Source: Hymenochaete sp. R1 (taxonomy: Eukaryota > Basidiomycota > Agaricomycetes > Hymenochaetales > Hymenochaetaceae). From it: a stretch of DNA of 64,000 nucleotides. Below the pieces are notes generated by a model. It saw only the letters and a program-made list of their open reading frames with translations, had not been told where the DNA came from and did not search any database. The DNA is taken from NCBI GenBank assembly GCA_019400425.1, contig JAFREE010000012.1:248001-312000 (forward strand), read 5' to 3'. This document shows, one piece after another, positions 27,300 through 39,387 of this stretch; position 1 is the first letter of the stretch, and the number at the start of each line of letters is the position of its first letter. The position numbers were made by a program, and so were the translations under genes.

Positions 27300-30200
27300 T
27301 CATCCCTTCCCTGTATACCTCTGCTTCTCATATTCCTTCCAAAGAGCCTTCAACGCCATCCGCCCATTGGTGTCTAACCCACTTGCCATCAACGCGTCCC
27401 TCCCATGTTCGCCCATCGACTCACAAAGGATAAACAAACCCGGCATCAACGCTTCGCGCACGCTCGAGCTCAACATGATCAATGGGTTGACCCAGATATG
27501 GATGTAAGCACCTAAGACGGGGCCCGCGTGTTTGGAGAAGGCGTCCATTAAGGAGGCGGCGGTGGTTGAGGTGGTGGCGGATGGATATTTGTCTTTGTCG
27601 TGGGATTTGGAGGTGAAAGTGCGTGGGATGGTTTTGACTTGGAGAGTTGTGAGGAGGCGGGCGATAGCTTGTGCTTCGAGCGTGCCTAGTGTTGAAGTAG
27701 GAATAGGATTATTAGGAGGTGGGGATTGAGGTTGAGATGGGGACGAGGATGAGGGTGGAAGAGAGCAAGAGGTGATTGTCCGTATAGTCCGAGTATTAGA
27801 TTGAGTTGGTGAAGTCGTAGGGGACAGAGAGATCCACCAGGGAAGCGTGTCGCTAATTTGGGTGCGTTGACGTAGACCAAGTTGGGGTCGTGGTGCGGAG
27901 AGGGCACGGAATAAGGAGGAGAGGATGAAAGCGAGGTGGGGAAGGGTGGAGGAGACGAGATCTCGGCGGAGACGGATAAGGGAGCTTGAGATAGCAGTGA
28001 TGTGATGGAGGATGGTAAGCTGAGTCGTGGTTGTGTGGACAGTAGAGGGTGTGATGATGCGCGCAAGGAGAGACCATATTGGACCTAGGTCGGATGGGCG
28101 GAGTGAGGCAGGCTGGAAAGACGAATTCAGTAGAGGAGCAAAGAAGGCCGCAAAAGAAAGTACCTTCTCTGTGCATACAATCTGAACGAATTTGAGGACT
28201 TCTATGGTAATTGTTGGGTTGCCATTGTAGAACAGCTCTTTGTCGTTAAACCCGCGGATACAATGATCGAAATGGTCCTGTAAGGTCCTCATAGAACCTA
28301 GGAAAAGGAAGTTCGTGATCCAGTCGACCCAGTTGTAAGTATCACTCACCTTCTGGAGAGTTACGCAAGAGTACCGTGGACATATGAATAGCTGCGATCG
28401 TCTCGTCTTTCGAACGTAGTCCGCCGGTAATCCCTTCTTGTAGTAAGCTTAAAATGTAGCTGAAGTCAGCTAGTACAAGTGCCTTTGAGGCTGAAGCAAG
28501 GGCAACATCGAGGGCATTGACAGCTACATCCTTTAAAACAGGTGGAGTGACACCTTTTGAGCTTTCGGCTTGAGTGAATGTCGGGCTCAAAAGGACGTAG
28601 TAAGATGTCACCAATCCCAGGTGACTTTCATGTTTTGCCTTTTCTAGAGCGTGAAGTTCCGCCAAAAGAAGGGTGAACAACCGATGGGCCTTTCTTCGCC
28701 GAACTGTGACCAAATCTCCGAACTCGTGCTCATGTGATATGAACCGCTTTATCAGTTTCTCGCCAAAGAAACGGATTTGGGCTGTTGCAAATGAGTCAAT
28801 ACATTAACACCGACAAAAACCTTTCAAACTCACTGTCTATATATAGCCACGTCCTCAGAGTTAGACACCTACTCCATAACTCGATCATATTCGAAGCTTC
28901 CTCTGAGATGGGCGTTGAAATTAAAGGACTCTCAACGTACGACTGGATGTGGCTAATGCATTTTTCCGAAAGGATTGAATGCAAGTTTGACAGAGCCTCG
29001 AGGTAAACGGACGGGAGTTTGCTGCTAAAACTCAATTAACAAAAGCACAAAAGAATGGCAAGGGCAATGTATACCTTTTATTTGGGTACTCGTAAATCAC
29101 AGTGTCAATGAGGCAATTGATACGAGCTCGACGTTCGATCGGTTTTGATACCAGTGAGTTTACGATGGTTCGCAATAGATCCGCGTTTCCAAGTCGGAGG
29201 AACTGTCTGACGTGGAACATTAAAAATGCATTTTATACACGACATTCAGTGAAGTTACCTGTAAAAATTGACCAGCAACTCGAGCGTACTCTTTTCGAAT
29301 GCCTCATCCTCACCATCCCCGCCTTCCGTAAGACATACGACGTACTGCGTGCGAAATTCGAGTTAGTATCGCAATTCAGTGGCAGAAGAAATGAATGGTC
29401 GTTTCCTACCATAGAAGCCTCCTTGATTCCATCCCTCTCGCCCCCTTTTGCTAAGAGATCCACAATATCGACCAAGTCCAGCACAGAAACAAGCCAAGAT
29501 CGAAGGACCAAAAGTACTTGTCTCCACTTTGACTTGTCCATATATCCACCTTTGTCCCCACGTCCATACGAAAGTTGAAAATTGAGCAGCAGTCCTCTCC
29601 GAATGAACGACATTCTGGATGAGCGTGGGACGTATTCATGGGGTGCTCTGTAGAGCATAGTATACACTTGCAGAGCGATATCCTGTATATCATCAAGCGT
29701 TCTCGATTCCTTTTTCGTACCTTTGCGCTCTCTAGTTTCCTCTTGAAGCGAATGAATGCTTAACTGATCAAAATTCGAAGTACATTCGTCGATAAGCTTA
29801 AGTATTGCCTCTATCATCGCCGAAAAGTCAGATCTTTCTTATTATTACTTCTGCAATGGCACAGACTATCACATACCTCGGAGTCGTGCCAGTTCCCAAA
29901 AAGCAGAGGAACGCAACGCCAGATTGAGCGTCCATCCCATTGATAGCATGCTTTGCCTACTCGCGTCGGTGACCAGGCAATGTCGGAGGCTGAGCTGAGC
30001 GAGCCGACTTAACCGCTCCGGAGAAGCAATGTCACTGAAAAATGGGTCGAAGATTCAGCAAAACCTGATGCACTGGCGAGACACCTTTAATCTAATGCTC
30101 ACTCGATGATGAATATCCATCTATCCAACGTGAGGTGCCACAGGACTAAAGCACAGCGGATACGATGTTTACCATCCAATACGTTGAGAGAACTGGTGGT

Positions 30201-32699
30201 TCCGTCCCATGACAAATCAGCTCTAGCATCCGCGTTTCGGAAGAGGTTTCGATCCAAATAATCGAACAAAGAGCTTATTATAGCATTCGCCCCTTCTAAA
30301 GGAATATCATGTACAGTCAAGTCGAAGAAGGCCCGAAACTAGTGGCAAGAGTTGGTTAGCGACTACGCCACCTGGATTCAAAAGCAGGATACGTACTAGT
30401 TCCACGACTAATTCCGGGATGAGCTCATCCAAGTTTGCAAAAGCGCCGGGGATTCGCAGCACAGTCACTTCTGGCGCATCAAGGTTACGAAACGTGGGAC
30501 ACATTGCAAGCGCATGGCAGAAGCGAAGCGTTGCAGTCGCGACGATTTGATCAGCCCGGCCCTTCTCTAATGAGATATGACCATTGTTGTAGCCAAGTAA
30601 GGCTGGTAGTAACATGTCGCGTAGACACCGGGTGCGCTCCTTTATCGAAGAGAAAGTTTCATTCAATACAGTTGAAAACGGGAGGGAAGGTAAGACGGTT
30701 CCAACGATCCTTGCGACGAGTGAGAACGCGAGAGCTGCAAGATCCTTCTCAGACATTGAGGGTATACTATTCTCCGTACCCTCGGACTGTCTCCTTCTTT
30801 TCTTCGAGCGCTTCTTTTCCGTCTTCTCCACGACGCTGTCAACATCCATAGGGTCCACACTGTGGCCGCTATATCCTAACCAAGTTTTCTCCAGAGCCTC
30901 CAATAACATCGCGGCTGTTTCAGGTGTCTGTCCAGGTGTGAGGAATGCCTTAGCCGCACGCGTAAGGATGTCGTAGTGGACTGGGTTGTTGAGGCTGCCA
31001 GAGAGGCATACCACATGGGCTTCGGAGAGGGTATCGAAAAGGGCGATATTTGCGTTAGATCTCGAGGCAGTGAGGCAGGTAAGGAGTGTTGAAAGATATG
31101 AGGGAAGGGTACGCGTCTTTGCGTGGAAATCGATAACATATTGGAGGAAGGTCCGGATTGAAGAGTGTTTTGAAACTTCCTTCTACAAAATTCGGTTTAG
31201 AGTGGAAGATTATGAATAGATAAACGAGAATGGTGATGGAGCTCACTGTGAGAATGCAAGCTAAGATAGCTGGTATTGAGGGACAGACAACGTCGAAATC
31301 AATGCGCATCATGACGCAGAGATTATCTAGGACCACTCCGAACAGAGAAGCGCGGAAAGCATTGTCGTAGCTATCAAAACGAACAGAGCTTCGGCTCTCT
31401 AGACCCTGCAAGGTGACAAGACAAATTCCTACGACTTCACTTAAGCACCCTTGCTCTTCTGATAGACCAACATTTACTACGTCGGCTTCTTCAAGCACCT
31501 CCAGCAAGCCCAACATAGTTCGGAATATTACCTCCCGATCAGCATGATCAAGCGGATCGCACTTAACCATCTCTCTCTCTAAAATTCCTTTCAGCTTGTT
31601 GAATGAACTTGAGAACGCCTTGAACGCCGCATTTCGGAATTTGTTTTGCGTGGTCTGATCTTGTTGTGCGTGCGCAGTATTCGATCCCGAACCGAAGATA
31701 GCATTTCGATGTTTTCGGAGTTCGTGGACATAAGCCTCGTACAGCATCGCAAGACTGATGGTTTGGAAGTTGTGTTGTCCATTTTCTTCCGATAGATATT
31801 CGTTATCGAGAAGTTCTAGGAAGGGATCCTGCGCAGATTTGAGGGAAGAGGCCGAGAAGAGTATTTCGACGCCGGTCTGGTGCAGCTCTGAGACCAGTGA
31901 CATCCTCTCTCGTTCCCCGACGGCATTTGAACCATGAACAGGTTTCGAAACGATGCCTGCCCAAAATCGGAAGTGAGACTGGGTGATGAAAGTAGATAAG
32001 AGCTTCAAAGAACGTCCTTCAGCTTGGGGCAAATTCTATTCTGAAGTCACCTAAAAAGACACTCACTTTTTTCTTATTGGACGCATTGGACGCCGACTGC
32101 CTAAATGACCGCACCACGCATGTATATAGTGAGGCCAATACGTTTGCGCGAAAGTCGTGGTTTTGTCTTAAAATAGCCACGAAGCAGTCTGTCAGAGGGT
32201 CGAGAGACATCCTGGGAGAAGCGATCGGCCAAAGAATAAGCATGGCGGCAGCGAAAGATTTATCCGCAGGACACATGGGATCTCCGGAAGGGTCACAAAC
32301 GGCCAGATACGCGCAAAATATCGATGCGAGGGAGTTGCGGTTAAGCAAGGAGGTCAACCAGCCCTTAGATATGCTCGATGAATGCGAATGAGTCTCTGTG
32401 TCAAGGATTTCTGCAAAGAGGGACCAGTGATCTTTGGACTGTATAACTCTTCCATTTCGCATGAGAATCTGACTTTTTGAACCGAAGATTTGATGTACAT
32501 ACTTTGTATTTTCCCTCTCCTTCACGAATGTCCCGAGAAGCCATTCCACTAGCACTTGCTCCTTGTTTGGAAAATGCACGTCGGAGGACGACCATGCAGC
32601 CTTTGCGATGTCAATTTTCGATGGTCTTCCTTCCTCCTGCGGGTCTCCTGAGGACTTTAATGCTTTGATGATTGCATGTGGAGAAGTGTAGGCGTCCAT
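27300..32699 (-). CDS. URB2: Urb2/Npa2-family ribosome biogenesis protein
   Basis: Urb2 is a large nucleolar alpha-helical repeat protein needed for early steps of 60S subunit assembly. The gene spans 5.4 kb with about ten short introns and encodes roughly 1,600 residues. It starts MDAYTSPHAIIKALKSSGDP at 32699. The C-terminal Urb2 domain is the diagnostic part: FSKHAGPVLGAYIHIWVNPL, then SSVREALMPGLFILCESMGE, HGRDALMASGLDTNGRMALK and the terminal ALWKEYEKQRYTGKG. A small basic/acidic insert (EKTEKKRSKKRRRQSE) near 30,800 could be a nuclear localisation signal. It is divergent from the RBR ligase gene by 155 bases. Family call is firm; inner exon borders are not all resolved. Confidence 0.85.
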
Positions 32700-32854
32700 G
32701 GTTCATGGCATGAACTTGAGAATGCAAGAGTTGAAAGTCCAATTTTTGGGACCCGCACTTTGGCGATTGGCGCCGAGAATGTCGCGTCGGAGTTCTCGCT
32801 TAGCATATAAACACATCTCATCCGCTCGCGCACGTCTCTCGCCTTTCCACCTTC
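32700..32854. promoter_or_regulatory. shared promoter of URB2 and the RBR ligase
   Basis: Only 155 bases separate two divergent start codons, the tightest head-to-head pair here. It contains GATTGGCGCC at about 32,765, sharing ATTGGCGC with the promoter at 11,981-12,199. An AT-rich GCATATAAAC lies at about 32,801 on the RBR side and may act as a TATA-like element. Confidence 0.55.
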
Positions 32855-34482
32855 ATGTCCGACAACCCCAACACAGACCTCCAGTCAGAAGAAATTCAAG
32901 TTCTCGAATCAATCTATCCAGAATACATCCTCGAATCCACTTCCACCGGCACCAACGCTGATGTCTCGATTCGCCTTGAGATCCCCGTAGAGCTCGGCAC
33001 ATCTCGCCGGGTCTGGCTGACTAACACAAGCAACGAGTCCTCTTCAACGTGCATCGACGTGTCCCACCTCCCACCTATCTTGTTGGATTTGCGGTTGGCG
33101 GCGAACTATCCGACAAAGGAGGCCCCACTTATCACTGCGGTACATTCGACGCATTCGTGGTTACCATGCGAATTGCAGTTGGAAAAGCTTCTGGGGGAGA
33201 CATGGCAGGGGGAAGGTGTGCTATGCACTCTGGTTGAACTCGTACGAAGTGGAGATTTCCTGGAACAACTTGGAATTGTGGAAGGTGACTATATTCGGTA
33301 TGTATACGCGCTCGTTTCTTATCAAGCGCCATTCCAATACTGTACTTTATATCGCTAAACCAGACTTAAGCACCGAACACCCCAACCTGGGCTAGCCCGG
33401 TATATTCTGGATTACAACACGACCGTTCTCACTTCCCAATTCACCCGCTCCTCATACCCTTGTTCGATTTGCCTTGCATCAGTCAAAGGTATACGTTGCA
33501 TCCAACTCGCTACGTGTCAGCATGTCTTTTGTCGAGGTTGTCTACAGGAGTACTGGAGCTTTTGTATCTCCGAAGGTTCCGTTGAGCGTGTGGGATGTGC
33601 AGATGGAGCTTGTGTAAAGGAAGGACGGGTGGCAGATGAGGAAGAAGTAAGGAGAGTGGTGTCGGAGAAAGAGGTACTCAGGTGGAAGTGGCTACGAACC
33701 AAGAAAGAAATTGAAAAGGGTGAGTTTCAATCAATGTGTGTTTATTTTGAAGAAGAATTGACGTATAATTAGATCCCACAATTGTGCATTGCCCCATACC
33801 GATATGCCAAGAGCCCGTTGCTAAACCCCCAACGGACCCGAAGGAGCATTTGGGGTGGGAACGATTCCGAAGCTGCCAAGCATGTGGATTTAATTTTTGT
33901 TCGTTTTGTAAACATGTCTGGTAAGTGAGTTCATTGAGCATTCAAGATACAAAAATGCGAATGCACGTACGATTCCTCCAGGCACGGTGCATTGACTGAA
34001 TGTCCAAAGTCCGCAACGCTTGGTGTGGTCATGGAATACCTAGATCTTCCTGAGGGATCATCAGGACGGAGCGCAATAGAACGGAAATTTGGAAGAACGG
34101 TCATAATGAGACTCGTTAAAGATTATGAAGACGAGAAGTCCACGAAACAGTGGTTGGATCGCTCGACGACGACCTGTCCTGGATGCGAAGTGCCCGTGGA
34201 GAAATCCATGGGTTGTAATCATGTACGTCTTTGGGATTTGTCGAAAGCAATTCGAACTCAATTTCCTTCTTCCCCCCCCCCCCCCCTCCCTCCAAAAAAA
34301 AGATGCAATGTGTGAAGTGCCAGATGCATTTCTGCTATCGATGCGGCATAAAGCTCAATGCTCTAAATCCGTACGAACACTTTTCCACTCTCCAAACTGG
34401 TTGTTACGGGAAATTGTTTGACGTTGAGCGGAACGCAGAGGAGGATGGATGGCAGCGGGTAGAATGGATTGAAGCGTTATGA
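32855..34482 (+). CDS. RWD-RING-IBR-RING (RNF14-like) E3 ubiquitin ligase
   Basis: RBR ligases pass ubiquitin from E2 to a cysteine in RING2 and then to substrate. Domains in order: an N-terminal RWD domain (SEEIQVLESIYPEYILES at residues 10-27, through about 150); RING1 (CSICLASVKGIRCIQLATCQ, then HVFCRGC); IBR (CPIPICQ ... CQACGFNFCSFC); and RING2 (CPGCEVPVEKSMGCNHMQC, then CQMHFCYRCG). The RWD-RBR order matches RNF14/ARA54. The catalytic cysteine is most likely the one in MGCNH. Introns interrupt after DYIR, within RING1/IBR and inside RING2, where the last acceptor is preceded by a run of C and then A8. Divergent from URB2. Confidence 0.9.
34272..34302 (+). other. unusual 3' splice site with C15 and A8 tracts
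   Basis: The last intron of the RBR gene ends with fifteen C, then TCCCTCC, eight A and the G of the acceptor AG. Exon phase (GCNH joined to MQC) leaves no other acceptor. The usual U-rich tract is replaced by C and set back by A. Confidence 0.7.
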
Positions 34483-35188
34483 TAATCATCGTCTTGGATT
34501 TGGATTGATTTGATCTGGAAGAATGTAAGAATAAATGCGCAGTCATGATGAAATAATGCAAGTGAATAAGCAAATGAAGATAAAAATTCAAGTATGTCTC
34601 GGGCTGAGCTGAGAGAAGAATTTGAAGAGTCTGGACCGGTACTGAAGAGGTGTGTGACTGAGCTGAGACGACTAAGACGGAAAGAGGCTGCTCGTCGTCG
34701 GAGGCAAGGGCTTGCTCACTGACCATCATCATCCCCCCATCCGTTTTTTGTTCTACTTTCTTCCCCTCTCTCTCTGTCTCTCTCTATTCTTCATCCGCTA
34801 GCGCACTTTCTCTTCAGCAACATCTTTGTCGTGCGCAGCGAGCGACGGCGACCGCAAGGTCCCTTCTTCAACTCGGTCATCTGGGTCGCATTCGCAGTAT
34901 ATCCCCTTTGCCAGTGCTATACCCCGTACGCATATCACACATACCCGCCAAATCATTCCGCTCCCACATCTCTCTATCCTAGTCGCAGTTTGAGCTATTT
35001 CGATCCCCATCGTTGGTCGCTTTCCTCGCTGGAACCCCCAGCCTTTTGTTGTCAGCGCCGCATTTGATCTCCGGCAAGGGTAACACGCACTCTCGACAAA
35101 GCCCGTAACGGTTTCATCCCGATCACTTTGCTTTTTGTCTATCATTCTCTCCAAAAAAAAGCTCTGAGTGTTTGACTTTCCCGACAAA
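34483..35188. other. spacer between RBR ligase and KH gene
   Basis: About 700 bases hold the 3' UTR of the ligase and the promoter/leader of the KH gene. A strong pyrimidine tract (CTCTCTCTCTGTCTCTCTC at about 34,768) and a second one ending in A8 just before the start region are typical of fungal core promoters. No coding signal. Confidence 0.5.
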
Positions 35189-38100
35189 ATGGATATCTAC
35201 ACCTGTTCCTTCACGCATCCCCGTGTGCCCGCGACATCCCGCCTTCCGTCTTCCCTCGACTTCCCTAGCCCGTATGCGCTCCAGCCGCCCGGCTTTGGTG
35301 ATCCCCAAGCCGCCGCAGACATTGACGCCGTCCAAAAAGTCGTTATGACCGCCTCCCAGACGCACGGCTGTCTCGTCTCATTCACCAAGGCTAACCATGG
35401 TCGTGGTTGGAATTTTTATTTGTCCGGGTCGTATCAGCAGGTGATGGGTGCCCGCGGGATGGTCCTCCGTGAATGCCCTGGCCAAGTGAGTCCGCGATTT
35501 CAAGAGTTCCGTGAAAAAAGAAATTTTTTGAAGAGGATTTCTGACAATGTCTCGCTCACGCACTTCCAGCACCGCGCGTCTATCCGCCTCTCCCGCTCCG
35601 AAATCTTAGACCTTCCGTCCTCAAGCCCGGCTGTCAAGCCCGAGGTCCGGGCCCGACTCGACGAGATTGCTGCGGAAACAAACGTTCGGATCGCGGTCGT
35701 CAACAGTCCGCAGTCATCCTCCCTTACGCCGCCTGACAGCATCGCGGCTGACGGGAGCTGGGCAGGACTCGAGTCGGAACGAGTGTGTGAGTTGGCGATC
35801 AATGGGGGAGGGATTGATTCTGTGGATGTTGCAAAGGTTAGGCTGCTTGTGATGCTGGATGAGCTGGTAAGTCTTGGCATGCTTGGATCCAGAGACAGAT
35901 TTCAAACTCAAACGAATGCTCCGTTTCACAGAATGGCTTGCATTCTGAGGCATGTGAGATAGACCATAAACTTCACGCCATTATAGCCGGCCGGAGGCGT
36001 GGAGCTATCCAGTCCATTCAGGAGGAAACGGCAACGAACATTTACTTCCCGTCGCCTCTCCAGGGAATGGTGGGCCCAGACCTCAGTCCCTCTCCTATCG
36101 GCACCGCACCCCGTCAGACCAACAACGTCATCTGGATCACAGGTGAATTCTTTGGTGTACAACGGGCAAGAGACATGCTCCAGAAGCTTGTCATGCAAAA
36201 AGGCAAGCAGACGGCGTCGAGGGATACGGCGATCTTGCCGCGCAAGCTCGATTGGATGCTGACGGACCGTACGGACGACCTCAAAACGATTATGAGCGAC
36301 AACGCGACATTCATTGAGTTCCCGCCTATCGGAAGTTCGACTAGCTTAATCACCGTCTTTGGCGATAATAAAGTCAACATACAGCGTACTATTCGTTCTA
36401 TTATGCAACTGGTACGTTCATCCCTACCCACAAAAAGATCCACAAAGCTTATGTTCTTGGCGAACAGGCTTGCCAATACTACGTGGCGTCCCTCTGGCTT
36501 CTCCCAGTCCAATTCAACGTTCTTTTACCCCCATCGACCCTCAATCCGGCTCAAATGACGAACGTCCTTAAACAAATCTCCGATGCGTCCGGCGCGGAGA
36601 TTGTGTTCAAGAGTATGTGCTTTGAAATGCACGGACTAGAGCACGAAGTTCGTAATGCCATCGCAGTTATCCTGGAACTTGATGCAATCAAGGTATATTT
36701 CGAACTTGTCGGCGTATTCTCGAAACTAACTTGTGGTTAAGGCATTCCAACACGAGATTCGCTTCCAAATCGAGCTTGCTAATGAACACCGGGAATTCAT
36801 CAGTGGAAAGAAAAACGGGAAGATTAACAAAATCATGCAGACGTCGACTGTCAAGATTAAGTTTGAAACATTCAACGAACACAACTTCCTCATCGACATT
36901 TCGAGTAACGACATCGGCGCTTTGCAAGGACTGAGTCTTCTACAGGAAGAGCTTCCTGCAGAAATCTCTTTCCATGTTCCTGAAGCGTATCACAAACGCA
37001 TAATCGGCGTCGGCGGAAAGAGCATTCAGAGGATAATGAAAAAATGGGGTGTCTATGTGAAGTTTTCGAACGCGGAGGAATTCGCCGCCCTTGGTGGGTA
37101 CCTAGATAATGAGGATAATGTGGTTGCGAGGACGCCGGCGAAGAATGCGATGAATCTGGAAAATTTGAAACAAGCTGTTACGGAACTTGTTAATCCCAAG
37201 GTATCTAAGAGTTTTTTTTGTTGGCGCTGCCGCTGCTCACTAACACTGTCTGGCAGGACCGAGATTACGTGGTGGAGAAAATAATTATTCCTCGTAAGTA
37301 TCAGAGGACATTAGCAGGAGAGAAAAGTATCTTTGTCCATGACATTGAAGGGAAGACGAACTGCAAGTTCCGATTCCCCGACAAGGAAACAGCGTCGGAT
37401 ATTGTATCAATATTCGGTCCAGAGTCGCAAGTACATATAGCCGCGACCATGCTTCTCGTGAGTACGCACTTTTACAAGCACGCATGTCGAAGTTCACGTT
37501 ATTTTCAGGATCACGTACCCTTCGAGGCAGAGATGGCGATTCCTCCGAGCGCTGATGTGGGCCGAGTCTGCTCCTCACCAGATTTCTTGGCCTTCTCCGA
37601 GCGTATAAAAAGAGACTTCCAAGTCTCCATCGTCCCGAGCGTCAAAAAAGCAGCAAACGGCTCACCCTCCGTCTCCCCGGGTGAATGCGCCATTAAGTTC
37701 ATCTGCCAGCGCAGCAACAGCGATTTTCTCATCACAGCACGCGAGCACCTCGAGCAGTTCCTCGTCTCGCAGAACGTACCTGTGTACCCTACGTTCAAGA
37801 CACACCGCCGCGCAGATTCGTTTGCGGAGTCGTTGCCGCACTTTGATAGCAAGCTTCTCTCTGCGGCGCATACGAATAAGTCGGCATCGTTCAGTCTGCC
37901 GTCGAGGCGACTGGCCGGAAATGTGCCTGCTGCACCTGAGGTGGCTTTGGACAGGCGTTTGCGCATGGCGAGTTCGTCACCAGATGTCAAGGCACTCTTC
38001 GAAGGCCATAGTCGAGGGCATGTACACAGTCTCTCAGCCCAACACCAGTCCTCCTTCCTGTACAATATTGAACAAGAAGACCACACTGAGACAGATTCCG

Positions 38101-38694
38101 TGTACGATTCCCCATCAGTAGACCACTGGACTCCTCTTCCAAACATCGTAAGCATTTTTTCCCTTCGAGCCTTTTCAATCTGGCATTCCCTCTGATACTA
38201 TCCTACAGAACAATCAACAGCCCATGCTACAAAACAGGCACAGCGCCACAGAGGAAAATCTCAAACGTGGCTCCGACTCGCTCCTCCAAGAGAAAATTAA
38301 AGAAAAGCTCCATAAGCCACGCTCGTTGCAAAATCGTGCGCAGTCGCTCGACCTCACATTCCAGCTCTCGAGGATCACCGAGGCTGCCGCCGCAGGTGGA
38401 TACGGCGGATACGGCGGTAACAACGGGGGAGGATATGGCGGTGGCGGGAGTGGAGGGCCAGACTCGCCGACGACTTCGTTGCCGGATGAGGAGGTGTCGA
38501 GGCCTACGTCGGCGACGGCACCGAGTTTCCCGAGCGTGTATGGTCCTCCTGGCGGCAGTGGACTGGGGATGAACATGGGCATGAGAGGTGGGAACGCGAG
38601 TGGATCGTTGTACTCGAGTGGGAGGTCGGCGAGAATTCTGGACGACGAGAGCGTCGAGGAGGTGAATCGCGTGATGCAGAATCTTGGATTGTAA
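35189..38694 (+). CDS. multi-KH-domain RNA-binding protein
   Basis: This is a cytoplasmic-type RNA-binding protein of about 1,000 residues built from several KH-like modules. Exons join at ECPGQ/HRASI, LVMLDEL/NGLHSE, IMQL/ACQYY, LDAIK/AFQHE, LVNPK/DRDYV, AATMLL/DHVPF and LPNI/NNQQP. KH-like segments include HKLHAIIAGRRRGAIQSIQE and the best one, HKRIIGVGGKSIQRIMKKWG, with a canonical GxxG loop (GVGG). The others have degenerate loops. The C-terminal 150 residues include a Gly/Tyr-rich run (GGYGGYGGNNGGGYGGGGSG) and a Met/Gly stretch, which suggest a disordered tail. The overall plan resembles the basidiomycete Khd4 group of Ustilago, where tandem KH domains bind mRNA, but I cannot prove orthology. 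The first in-frame ATG is 35189; the upstream codon at 35168 is GTG. Confidence 0.82.
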
Positions 38695-39387
38695 GAAATT
38701 GTCGTCCTTCGTTCGTCGGAAGTGTAAGCCATAAGCACTGTGCTGGGCCTGGACTGCCTTTTTTAATGGCCTGGAAACGGGGTTTAGAACGATCTCAGTT
38801 GTAATGAACGTCTCCTCGGGTTCGAGTTAATTTCCGGGAAGGGACTTTGGACGCTCCTTATTTTTTCTACTTCATTTTTTTCTTCCATTTCGCTTAACAT
38901 CTGAACGGTACTTTTGTCTTTTGTCATTCGTATCTGTGTCTTTGCATACGCTTTCCCTTGACCTTTTTGTGTTTCGATTTCCGTATCACGACCACATCTC
39001 CTCACTCTCGTATTGTCACATCTGCCACACCTAGAAACGAACCACATCACTTAAAAAGTCAACAACTGTCTCGGCTTTTCTTTCACATATGTTATCCGTT
39101 TTCGCGTTCGCCAGCCATATGTGATATGTCTGTGCATCTGAAAAGTGTTTGTGTTTTAAATCATATTTCGTCTTTTAACTTCTTTCACTCCCTTTTCTCT
39201 TAGTCGTCTTTCCTTTACCGTTTCCTGGAGAAATGAAAAACCGGAATTGAAAAAAAGGCGATAACGAAAGTCTTGAAAGTGCCAGAAATTTATGGTGTTA
39301 AGTGTAATAAAATTCGTCTGAACGTGGAAAAGGAGGCTCGGAAGTCCAATGTAAATACAGAAGTTACTAGTAAAAGCCACCTCATCA
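38695..39387. other. convergent 3' spacer
   Basis: About 690 bases between the 3' ends of the KH gene and V-ATPase subunit C. It is T-rich on the + strand (38,850-39,230) as expected of fungal 3' UTRs. No gene seen. Confidence 0.5.

Noticed and set aside
27532..28176. ORFs on both strands inside URB2 3' exons
   Set aside because: The frame with the conserved C-terminal Urb2 motifs is the minus frame ending at 27300; the others have biased composition and no homology.
35168..35188. Start of the KH gene at 35168
   Set aside because: That codon is GTG; the first ATG in frame is 35189.
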